A DNA stretch of 64,000 nucleotides from assembly GCF_012847295.1 (NCBI RefSeq), contig NZ_JABBDY010000004.1, positions 186,001-250,000 on the forward strand, read 5' to 3'. This document shows, piece after piece, positions 31,965 to 39,094 of the stretch (positions are counted from its first letter, which is position 1; the number at the start of each line of letters is the position of its first letter). This DNA comes from Microbacterium sp. MF43. GTDB lineage: Bacteria; Actinomycetota; Actinomycetes; Actinomycetales; Microbacteriaceae. The notes under the pieces are model-generated. The model saw nothing but the letters and a program-made list of their open reading frames with translations. It made no database searches and was not told the DNA's origin. A program made the position numbers and the translations under genes.

Positions 31965-33754
31965 GCCGATGCCTCCGCCGGCAGATCGCCGATGCGGGCG
32001 ACGGTCGAAAGGAAGGGGTGCGACGTCAGACCGCGCAGCGCGCGGCGCAGCGGCGGCAGCCGAAGGCCCGCCCGTTCGATCAGGGCGTCGTCGGCGAAGA
32101 CCTCGGAGGTGGGGGCGGCGGCCAGGACCCGCCCGTCGGCGAGCACGATCGTGCGGTGCGCGTGATCGGTGACGAGCTGCATGTCGTGGGTCACCACCAC
32201 GACGGTCGTGCCCTCGGAATTGAGCTCGTCGAGCAGGCCCAGCAGCTCGTCGGCCCGCGCACGGTCCTGACCGAAGGTGGGCTCGTCGAGGACCAGCACG
32301 GATGCCCCCGTCACGAGTGCGGTCCCGACCGACAGCCGGCGCTTCTGGCCGCCGGAGAGCAGGAACGGGTGCGCGTCGGCGCGCGTCTCGAGTCCGAACC
32401 GGCGCAGCAGGGTGATCGTCCGCTCGCGGACCTCGGTCTCGGGCAGGTGCTGACGCCGGAGGCCGTGGGCGATCTCGTCGAACACCGTGTGCGCGATGAA
32501 CTGGTGCTCGGGGTTCTGGAACACGAACCCGATCCGGCGCGCGAGCGTGCGCGCATCGGTGCGCCCCACGTCGCGCCCGTCGACGCGCACCGTGCCGCGG
32601 GGAGGCGGCACCACGCCGGCGAGCGCCTGGATCAGCGTGGTCTTGCCCGCGCCGTTGGTGCCGACGACGGCGACGAACTCGCCGGCCGCGATGTCGAGGT
32701 CGATGCCGTGCAGCACCTCGGTGCGCCCCCGACGGACGGTGAGGCCGCGGACGCTGATCAGGGGGGCGGATGCCTCGGCGCGGGCATCGTGGGCGGCACG
32801 CTGTTCGGCGGCGGTCCTCGTGCCTGCGGTGACGGCCGGGGAGCGCGGCGCCGGGGCATCCGTCGCCTCCAGTGCCGATCGCAGCTCATCGGGCGTGAGA
32901 GGGAGCGGGTCGAGGGTGTAGCCGGCGCGACGCAGTCGCAGCGCGGCGAGGGTGGACACCGGCAGCCACACCCCCATGTCGTGGAGCTCGTCGGCCCGCC
33001 CGCGCAGCACGGCGTCGACCGTTCCGTCCATCGAGAGGCATCCATCGTGATCGAGCACGACGACCCGATCGACGAATCCCACGGCGGCATCCAGGTTGTG
33101 CTCCACGAGGAGGATCGCGCGATCACCGTCGGCCACGACGCCGGCGAGTGCCTCGTAGACGTCTTCGATGCCGGCCGGGTCGAGGTTGGCGGTCGGCTCG
33201 TCGAGCACCAGGAGCGGCGAGCCCATGGCGAGTGCGCACGCGATCGCGAGGCGCTGGCGCCCGCCCCCCGAGAGGCGATCGGGATTCTCGGAACGCCGCT
33301 CCCACAGGCCGACCCGTCGCAGCGCGGTCTCGGCCCGGGCGAGCACGTCGGCCGCAGGAATCCGCAGGTTCTCGGGACCGAAGGCGACCTCGTCGAGCAC
33401 GGTGCCGGTGACGAGCTGCGCGTCGGGGTCCTGGAACACCATCGCGACGTGCGTGCTGAGCTCGGCCACGGTTGCGGCGCTCGTGTCGAGTCCGGCGACG
33501 TGCACCGAACCGGTCAGCGCCGCGGGGACGGCGTGGGGGATCAGTCCGTTCAGCGCGAGGGTCAGGGTCGACTTCCCCGAGCCGCTCGGTCCGAGCAGCA
33601 GCACGACCTCGCCGGGGGCGAGGTCGAAGGTGACGGATGCCGGTGCCGCCGTGCTCTCGCCGTCGTGGGTGACTCCCAGGCCGCGCACGCGCACCGGGAG
33701 CGCGTCGCGGTCCGCCGCGAGCGCGGCGGAAGGGTCGCGCTCGGGTGCGGTCAC
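31961..33754 (-). CDS. Fused ECF ATPase (EcfA1-EcfA2), 597 aa
   Basis: Two ABC ATPase domains in one chain. Domain 1 (~20-260) has Walker A GPSGSGKST (55-63), Q-loop FQDPDAQLVTGTV, signature LSGGGRQRLA, Walker B LLVLDEPTANLD and VEHN. Domain 2 (~335-560) has GTNGAGKTT, FQNPEHQFIAHTV, LSGGQKRRLS, VLVLDEPTFGQD and VTHD. A 75-residue linker rich in Ala/Pro/Arg joins them. This is the fused form of the two ATPases that drive ECF importers. The GTG at 33754 follows GAGGAAG. Upstream (33775-33794) is a palindrome that may bind an iron regulator. Confidence 0.9.
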   Translation of the reverse strand: MTAPERDPSAALAADRDALPVRVRGLGVTHDGESTAAPASVTFDLAPGEVVLLLGPSGSGKSTLTLALNGLIPHAVPAALTGSVHVAGLDTSAATVAELSTHVAMVFQDPDAQLVTGTVLDEVAFGPENLRIPAADVLARAETALRRVGLWERRSENPDRLSGGGRQRLAIACALAMGSPLLVLDEPTANLDPAGIEDVYEALAGVVADGDRAILLVEHNLDAAVGFVDRVVVLDHDGCLSMDGTVDAVLRGRADELHDMGVWLPVSTLAALRLRRAGYTLDPLPLTPDELRSALEATDAPAPRSPAVTAGTRTAAEQRAAHDARAEASAPLISVRGLTVRRGRTEVLHGIDLDIAAGEFVAVVGTNGAGKTTLIQALAGVVPPPRGTVRVDGRDVGRTDARTLARRIGFVFQNPEHQFIAHTVFDEIAHGLRRQHLPETEVRERTITLLRRFGLETRADAHPFLLSGGQKRRLSVGTALVTGASVLVLDEPTFGQDRARADELLGLLDELNSEGTTVVVVTHDMQLVTDHAHRTIVLADGRVLAAAPTSEVFADDALIERAGLRLPPLRRALRGLTSHPFLSTVARIGDLPAEASA

Positions 33755-33774
33755 GGATCTTCCTCGGGAGAGTA

Positions 33775-33794
33775 CTAAGTCTCTCCTAACTTAG
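33775..33794 (-). promoter_or_regulatory. Palindromic operator upstream of the ECF ATPase gene
   Basis: CTAAGTCTCTCCTAACTTAG: arms CTAAGT (33775-33780) and ACTTAG (33789-33794). The TTAGG-type content and the iron-related operon suggest a DtxR/IdeR-like site, but the match to the classic 19-bp box is only partial. Confidence 0.45.
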
Positions 33795-33827
33795 CCGACC
33801 CTTACCTGGGCGGAGAAGTCGATGACG

Positions 33828-34379
33828 CTAGGCGCCGCGCTGACGCGGGACGCCGGCACGGCGCAGCGCCCGTCCGATCGCGAGGCCGATGGCGGTCCAG
33901 AGCACCGGACCGAGCACGAAGAGGGCGACGTAGACGACCTGTCCCCACAGCGCGAAGCGTGCGATGTCGGCGGCGAACCAGATGACGGCGGCGATGACCA
34001 CGCCGATGATCACGGACGACAGGAAGAACCGCCACGGCTCCCAGCGACGGTAGCGCGACACGGCGGCGATGAGCTCCTGCAGCCCGCCGATCAGGAGCGC
34101 GGTGCCGACGTAGCGCCCGATCCAGACCGGAGTGACCGCGCTGGCGACGAGCGCGGCGACGAGATGCGTGATCAGCGCCACCCACGGCGCGCGGAGCAGC
34201 TCCTGCGCGATGACTCCCGGCAGCACGTGCACACCGAGGACGAGGCCGTAGACGATCGGCGCGAAGGCGACGACGAAGCCGCTGGAGACCCCCGCGATCG
34301 CCTGCAGAATGCCCGCTGCGACGCCGATCGCGGCGCACGTGAGCAGAACGCTCGTCGAGATTCGGGACGGGTTGGCCAC
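33828..34379 (-). CDS. ECF transporter S component, second paralogue
   Basis: A 183-residue membrane protein with six hydrophobic segments (TSVLLTCAAIGVAAGILQAIAG, SGFVVAFAPIVYGLVLGV, WVALITHLVAALVASAV and others) and a basic C-terminus (GRALRRAGVPRQRGA). N-terminal identity to the S component at the other end of the operon (LLTCAAIGVA) shows duplication. It has its own leaderless promoter: TACGCT, six bases, then the GTG at 34379. It is first in the row; a 73-nt gap with a palindrome separates it from the ATPase gene. Confidence 0.72.
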   Translation of the reverse strand: MANPSRISTSVLLTCAAIGVAAGILQAIAGVSSGFVVAFAPIVYGLVLGVHVLPGVIAQELLRAPWVALITHLVAALVASAVTPVWIGRYVGTALLIGGLQELIAAVSRYRRWEPWRFFLSSVIIGVVIAAVIWFAADIARFALWGQVVYVALFVLGPVLWTAIGLAIGRALRRAGVPRQRGA

Positions 34380-34385
34380 ATGCCC

Positions 34386-34391
34386 AGCGTA
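34386..34391 (-). promoter_or_regulatory. -10 box (TACGCT) of leaderless S-component promoter
   Basis: On the minus strand TACGCT, then GGGCAT, then GTG at 34379. Confidence 0.5.
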
Positions 34392-34463
34392 CTGGCGAGC
34401 GACTCCGCGATTCTCACATATTCCTCATCTGCGACGGGTGTTGCGGAAGTTACGTTTGAGCCT

Positions 34464-34489
34464 GTTGCGCCTCGAAGACGCGGCGCAAC
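34464..34489 (+). promoter_or_regulatory. Leader stem-loop before the subtilase gene
   Basis: GTTGCGCC (34464-34471) pairs perfectly with GGCGCAAC (34482-34489) around a 10-nt loop, ending 31 nt before the chosen start. It may be an operator or an mRNA-stabilising hairpin; TACGTT (34451-34456) just upstream is a possible -10. Confidence 0.5.
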
Positions 34490-34520
34490 ATCACTCCTGT
34501 ACACCTAGATGGGGGCCCTG

Positions 34521-37500
34521 ATGGGTAGATCCTCCGTGCGGGCAGCCGCGGTCGTCACACTCGCCGCACTGTTCACCGGCACAGCAGCAACCGCAAGCTT
34601 CGGTGCAGCTCCGGAGGAGGTGAGAACCCCCATTCCGATCGATTCTCCGGCCGGCCGCTACATCGTCCTGCTCAAGGACGCACCGCTGGCCACCTACGAA
34701 GGCGGCGAGAGCGGCATCGCGCGCACGAAGCCCGCGAAGGGCAAGCAGCTCGACGCCCACTCCGCGAACTCGCAGAAGTACGTCGCGCACCTCAAGAAGC
34801 AGCAGAAGGACGTCGCCGCCGAGGCCGGCGTCGAGCCGGCCACGACGTATCAGGTCACGCTGAACGGCTTCAGCGCCGACCTCAGCGGCGCCGAGGTCGC
34901 CAAGCTGCGCGGCAGCAAGGATGTGCTCGCGGTATACCCCGACGAGGTGTACCACCCGACCGCAACGCCGTCGACCGAGTTCCTCGGGCTCGGCAGCGGC
35001 GACAAGGGCACCGGCGGCGTCTGGGATGCTGTCGGCGGTGTGAAGGAAGCCGGCAAGGGCATCGTCGTCGGTGTGATCGACACCGGCATCGCCGCCGACA
35101 ACCCGTCCTTCGCCGGGGCACCCCTGAAGAAGAAGCCGGGCGCCGAGCCGTACACGGTCAACGGCGACACCATCGTCTTCGACAAGGCCGACGGCGGCCA
35201 GTTCCGCAGCGCCATCGAGATCGGTCAGGGCTGGAACAAGCTCGACTACAACACCAAGCTCATCGGCGCGCGTCACTTCAGCGAAGGCGCCGCCGCCGCC
35301 GGGTTCGACTTCACCTACGACTACCTGTCCCCGCTCGACGGCGACGGCCACGGCTCCCACACCGCGAGCACCGCAGCCGGAAACTTCGGCGTCCAGGCAT
35401 CCGTCGAAGGCGTCGACTTCGGCAAGATCTCGGGCGTCGCCCCGGCCGCCAAGGTCGCTTCGTACAAGGCGTGCTACGTCGGCCCGGACGACCTCGTGAC
35501 CTCGGACGACATCTGCGCAGGCAGCGACCTCCTCGCCGCGATCGACCGGGCGGTTGCAGACGGCGTCGACGTCATCAACTACTCGATCGGCGGCGGGGCG
35601 GCCACGACGGTCCTGCAGGCCGACGACATCGCGTTCTTCAACGCGGCCGCGGCAGGCGTCTATGTCGCCGTCAGCGCCGGCAACGACGGACCGGGTGCGT
35701 CCACGGCGGACCACGCGGCGCCGTGGTACACGACCGTCGCCGCGTCGACCGTTCCGACGTACGAGGGAACGGTTCAGCTGCCGAACGGATTCGAGGAGGC
35801 CGGGGCGTCGGTCACCGTGCCGTTCGGTCAGACGATCAGCGGTCCCGTGGTCTATGCGGGTGACGCGGCGGCCGCAGGCGCCGCGCCCGCCGAGGCGGCG
35901 CTCTGCTTCCTCGACACCCTCGACCCGGCCAAGATCGCCGGGAAGATCGTGGTGTGCGACCGCGGCACCAACGCGCGCGTCGAGAAGTCGCAGGCGGTCG
36001 CCGAGGCCGGCGGCACGGGCATGATCCTCGTGAACGTCACGGCGGGTTCGCTCGACAACGACTTCCACTCCGTTCCCACCGTGCACCTCAACGCCGAGCA
36101 CCGCACCGCGCTGCTCGACTACGTGCGCAACACGGCCGGTGCCACCGCGACCCTCGTGGGCGACAACGTGACCGGTGAGGAGACGCCGACCCCCGTGGTC
36201 GCCGGCTTCTCCAGCCGCGGACCGATGCTCGCCGACGGCAGCGATGTCATCAAGCCCGATGTGACCGCACCGGGTGTGGCGATCCTCGCCGCCACCCACA
36301 ACGGTCCGAAGGAGGCCGCGACGTTCGGCTTCAAGTCGGGCACCTCGATGTCGTCGCCGCACGTCGCCGGACTGGGCGCGCTCTACCTCGGTGAGAAGCC
36401 CAACGCGACTCCCGCCGAGATCAAGTCCGCCCTCATGACGACGGCATACGACTCGAAGAACGGCGACGGCTCGACCAACACCGATCCGTTCGCGCAGGGT
36501 GCCGGACACGTCGACCCCACGAAGTACTTCGACGCCGGACTGCTGTACCTCAACGGCCCGGAGAACTGGGCCTCGTACCTGCAGGGTCTCGACCTCTTCG
36601 ACTTCGGCGTGGAGCCGACCGACGCGAGCGACCTCAACCTCGCTTCGATCGGCATCGGTTCGCTCGCGGGTCCGCAGACCGTGACGCGGTCGGTCACCTC
36701 GACTAAGGCGGGCACCTTCACTGCATCCGCTTCGGTTCCCGGCATCGACGTCACCGTCGAACCCAGCACCCTCACCTTCGCGAAGGCCGGTGAGACGAAG
36801 TCCTTCACGGTCACGCTCGCCAAGGGCGACGCGGATGTCGAGGCGTGGTCGACGGGTTCGCTCACGTGGACCGGCGCCGGCTCGACCGTGCGCTCGCCCA
36901 TCGCGGTGTTCCCCGTGACCGCCGACGCCCCGGCCTCGGTGGAGGGCAGCGGCGCGGCCGGAAGCGTCGACGTCGAGTTCACGCCCGGCGTCACCGGCGA
37001 CCTCGCCCTGAACCTGGCGGGTCTCGCCAAGGAGCAGGTGCTGGTCGACGGCGACGAGACCACGGGCGAGGCCGAGGACGGCTACAGCTACTACGTGGTC
37101 GAGGTCGAGGAGGGTGCCGAGCTCGCCCGCTTCGCCCTGGACTCGTCGGACGACAGCGGGTCGGACCTCGACCTGTTCGTCTACCGCGTGGTCGGCCCCG
37201 AGGACTGGCGCTACTACGAGACCTGGACGTCCGCGTCGGCCGCTGCCGACGAGTCCGTCCAGCTCGAGGCGCCCACCGCCGGCTACTACCTGGTCGAGGC
37301 GCACGTGTACTCGCACACCGCGCCGTTCACGTGGCAGGGCACCAGCGCCGTCGTGATGCCCGCCGGTGACGGCTCGCTCACTGCGACGCCCAACCCGGTC
37401 GCGGCGACGGAGAGCGTTCCGACCGAGTACACCGTGTCGTGGTCGGGGCTCGAGGCCGGCAGCTACCTGGGCGTCGTCCGCTATGGCGACTCGCAGGTGC

Positions 37501-37529
37501 GCACCGTGCTCTCGGTCGACGTGCCGTAA
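34521..37529 (+). CDS. Secreted subtilisin-like serine protease (S8) with PA and Fn3-like domains
   Basis: 1002 residues. Sec signal peptide SSVRAAAVVTLAALFTGTAATASFGAA. An inhibitor_I9-type propeptide (~50-150; RYIVLLKDAPLATYEGG, TYQVTLNGFSADLSG) precedes the S8 domain: Asp in VIDTGIAADNPSF (~186), His in DGDGHGSHTAS (~277), oxyanion Asn in VSAGNDGPG, Ser in SGTSMSSPHVAG (~609). A PA domain is inserted between (KIVVCDRGTNARVEKSQA). The C-terminal ~300 residues are beta-rich (Fn3-like, then a PPC-like domain with SDLDLFVYRV). This is the plant-cucumisin-like layout. ATG 34521 follows GGGGG; ATG 34509 is the alternative. Confidence 0.92.
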   Translation: MGRSSVRAAAVVTLAALFTGTAATASFGAAPEEVRTPIPIDSPAGRYIVLLKDAPLATYEGGESGIARTKPAKGKQLDAHSANSQKYVAHLKKQQKDVAAEAGVEPATTYQVTLNGFSADLSGAEVAKLRGSKDVLAVYPDEVYHPTATPSTEFLGLGSGDKGTGGVWDAVGGVKEAGKGIVVGVIDTGIAADNPSFAGAPLKKKPGAEPYTVNGDTIVFDKADGGQFRSAIEIGQGWNKLDYNTKLIGARHFSEGAAAAGFDFTYDYLSPLDGDGHGSHTASTAAGNFGVQASVEGVDFGKISGVAPAAKVASYKACYVGPDDLVTSDDICAGSDLLAAIDRAVADGVDVINYSIGGGAATTVLQADDIAFFNAAAAGVYVAVSAGNDGPGASTADHAAPWYTTVAASTVPTYEGTVQLPNGFEEAGASVTVPFGQTISGPVVYAGDAAAAGAAPAEAALCFLDTLDPAKIAGKIVVCDRGTNARVEKSQAVAEAGGTGMILVNVTAGSLDNDFHSVPTVHLNAEHRTALLDYVRNTAGATATLVGDNVTGEETPTPVVAGFSSRGPMLADGSDVIKPDVTAPGVAILAATHNGPKEAATFGFKSGTSMSSPHVAGLGALYLGEKPNATPAEIKSALMTTAYDSKNGDGSTNTDPFAQGAGHVDPTKYFDAGLLYLNGPENWASYLQGLDLFDFGVEPTDASDLNLASIGIGSLAGPQTVTRSVTSTKAGTFTASASVPGIDVTVEPSTLTFAKAGETKSFTVTLAKGDADVEAWSTGSLTWTGAGSTVRSPIAVFPVTADAPASVEGSGAAGSVDVEFTPGVTGDLALNLAGLAKEQVLVDGDETTGEAEDGYSYYVVEVEEGAELARFALDSSDDSGSDLDLFVYRVVGPEDWRYYETWTSASAAADESVQLEAPTAGYYLVEAHVYSHTAPFTWQGTSAVVMPAGDGSLTATPNPVAATESVPTEYTVSWSGLEAGSYLGVVRYGDSQVRTVLSVDVP

Positions 37530-37540
37530 CGGTTGCACAG

Positions 37541-37578
37541 GCGAAGGGCGTCCGGGCTTCGGCCCGGGCGCCCTTCGC
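37541..37578. terminator. Strong bidirectional terminator
   Basis: GCGAAGGGCG (37541-37550) pairs with CGCCCTTCGC (37569-37578), and CCGGGC/GCCCGG-type bases extend the stem to a TTCG-like loop. It lies between the convergent subtilase and pirin genes. Confidence 0.88.
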
Positions 37579-37593
37579 CGCTCGAGGGGAGGG

Positions 37594-38580
37594 TCAGACC
37601 CGACGCCGGCGGCGCGTCAGCCGCACGGCGGGCAGCGGCGGTGCCGGGATGCGCTCGTCGCCGTGGTCCACCACGCGGCCGAACCGAGGGTCGGCGGACT
37701 CCCAGGCGTCCCGTGCGACCACGATCTCCTCGTGGCTGCGGCCGACGAAGTTCCACCACATGACGATCTCGTCCGGGAAGGGCTCACCGCCGAGGAGGAA
37801 CAGCGTGGCCCCGGTCGCGCTCGAGATCTCGATCTCCTCGCGGTGGATGCCGAGGTAGAGCAGGTGCTCGACGTCGAGGTCGATGCGGTCCTCGGTGCCC
37901 GCGTGCACCGTCGCCTCGCCGATCACTCCGACGAGGGCGTGCTCCCACGACGGATCGAGGGGCACGCGCAGCCTGGCGCCTGTGGGGACGCGCACCTCGG
38001 CCCCGACGATCGGCGTGTACGCGGTCGCGGGCGACGAGAGGCCGGCGAAGTCGCCGAGCACCACGGTCGCCGCGCCTTCCGCCCCCTCGACCGCGGCGAG
38101 CGCGATCTCGGGGAGCGTCGCATGCTGCTCGAACGCCGGTGCGCCGTGCCGACGGGACTCGGGGAGGGCGACCCACAGCTGGAGGGCATCGAGGGGCGCG
38201 GCATCCTCCCCCAGCGAGTACTCCGAGTGGGAGATGCCGGCGCCGCTCGTCATGAGATTGAGCGCACCCCGGCGCACGATCACGTCGCTGCCCACCGAAT
38301 CGCGGTGGCGCACGTCGCCGGTCAGCGGCCAGGTCACCGTCTGCAGGCCGATGTGCGGGTGCGGCTCGACGCGCATGCGCGTGACCTGCGGCCCGAACCG
38401 GTCGAGGAAGCACCACGCGCCCACGAGCGGCAGGTCGCGCTGGGGCAGCGCGCGCCGCACGTTCATGGCACGGACGCCGCCGAGAGGCACCTCGCGGGCT
38501 TCGAGCAGCAGTGCGCGCGGGCCGTCGCAGTCGGCGGATGCCTCGGCCTGCACGCCTTCGCCGGTGTCGAGCCGTGTCAT
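37594..38580 (-). CDS. Pirin-family protein
   Basis: 328 residues, bicupin fold. The N-terminal cupin has the metal ligands in MRVEPHPHIGLQTVTWPLTGDVRHRDS and the GALNLMTSGAGISHSEYS strand (His/Glu ligands). The C-terminal cupin (LDVEHLLYLGIHREEIEI, ATLFLLGGEPFPDEIVMWWNFVG) lacks metal-binding His. Some pirins are quercetin dioxygenases; the physiological role in bacteria is unclear. It follows a GNAT gene by 10 nt on the same strand and is probably cotranscribed. Confidence 0.88.
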   Translation of the reverse strand: MTRLDTGEGVQAEASADCDGPRALLLEAREVPLGGVRAMNVRRALPQRDLPLVGAWCFLDRFGPQVTRMRVEPHPHIGLQTVTWPLTGDVRHRDSVGSDVIVRRGALNLMTSGAGISHSEYSLGEDAAPLDALQLWVALPESRRHGAPAFEQHATLPEIALAAVEGAEGAATVVLGDFAGLSSPATAYTPIVGAEVRVPTGARLRVPLDPSWEHALVGVIGEATVHAGTEDRIDLDVEHLLYLGIHREEIEISSATGATLFLLGGEPFPDEIVMWWNFVGRSHEEIVVARDAWESADPRFGRVVDHGDERIPAPPLPAVRLTRRRRRV

Positions 38581-38590
38581 CGCAGGGTCG

Positions 38591-38908
38591 TCACTCCGGC
38601 CGGGCGTGCGCCGGCCATTCGATGACGAGGCCCGGCACCTCGTTCTCGCGCAGGTACTTCACGACTACGGGGCAGTGCGGCACGACGGTCTCGCCGCGAC
38701 GGGCGAGGTCTGCCATGGCCTCGGCCACGACGGTCTGCGCGAGGCCGCGGCCGCGGAAGGCGGGGTCGACTTCGGTGTGCGGGAAGTTGAGGCGACCGCG
38801 CGCGTCGATGCGGAAAGTCGTGAAGCCGGCGAGCACGTCGCCCACATGGACCTCGTAGCGGGCGTCCTCGTCATTGCGCACGACGGTGATCTCTTCGGTG
38901 GCGGTCAT
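38591..38908 (-). CDS. YidJ-type GNAT acetyltransferase, 105 aa
   Basis: Short N-acetyltransferase of the YidJ/GTL3B class. It has YEVHVGDVLAGFTTFRI, the pantetheine-binding HTEVDPAFRGRGLAQTVVAEAM (R-G-x-G-x-A) and the terminal VVPHCPVVVKYLRENEVP that is typical of this group. Acetyl acceptor unknown. The ATG at 38908 has AAAGGA nine bases upstream. Pirin follows after 10 nt. Confidence 0.88.
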   Translation of the reverse strand: MTATEEITVVRNDEDARYEVHVGDVLAGFTTFRIDARGRLNFPHTEVDPAFRGRGLAQTVVAEAMADLARRGETVVPHCPVVVKYLRENEVPGLVIEWPAHARPE

Positions 38909-39094
38909 CGGCGTCCTTTCGTCGTCCGTTTCAACGTACGGGCCGCTCCGGGTGTTCCGCCACCGCTTGACCCCGGGCATCCCGCCCTGACGTCATCGCC
39001 GCCGCGCTGATGCCGTAGCCGGCGCGCAGGCGCGCAGCATCCGCCCATTCGTCCGAGCTGCCGGGCCGCTCGCGCGGCCTGGCAGACTCGGATG

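Noticed and set aside
33755-33827. TPP or cobalamin riboswitch before the ECF ATPase gene
   Set aside because: The 73-nt gap lacks the conserved cores of either class; only a 20-bp palindrome is visible.
34491-37538. 1015-residue minus-strand open frame opposite the subtilase
   Set aside because: Shadow of a GC-rich gene whose plus-strand frame has clear S8 catalytic motifs.
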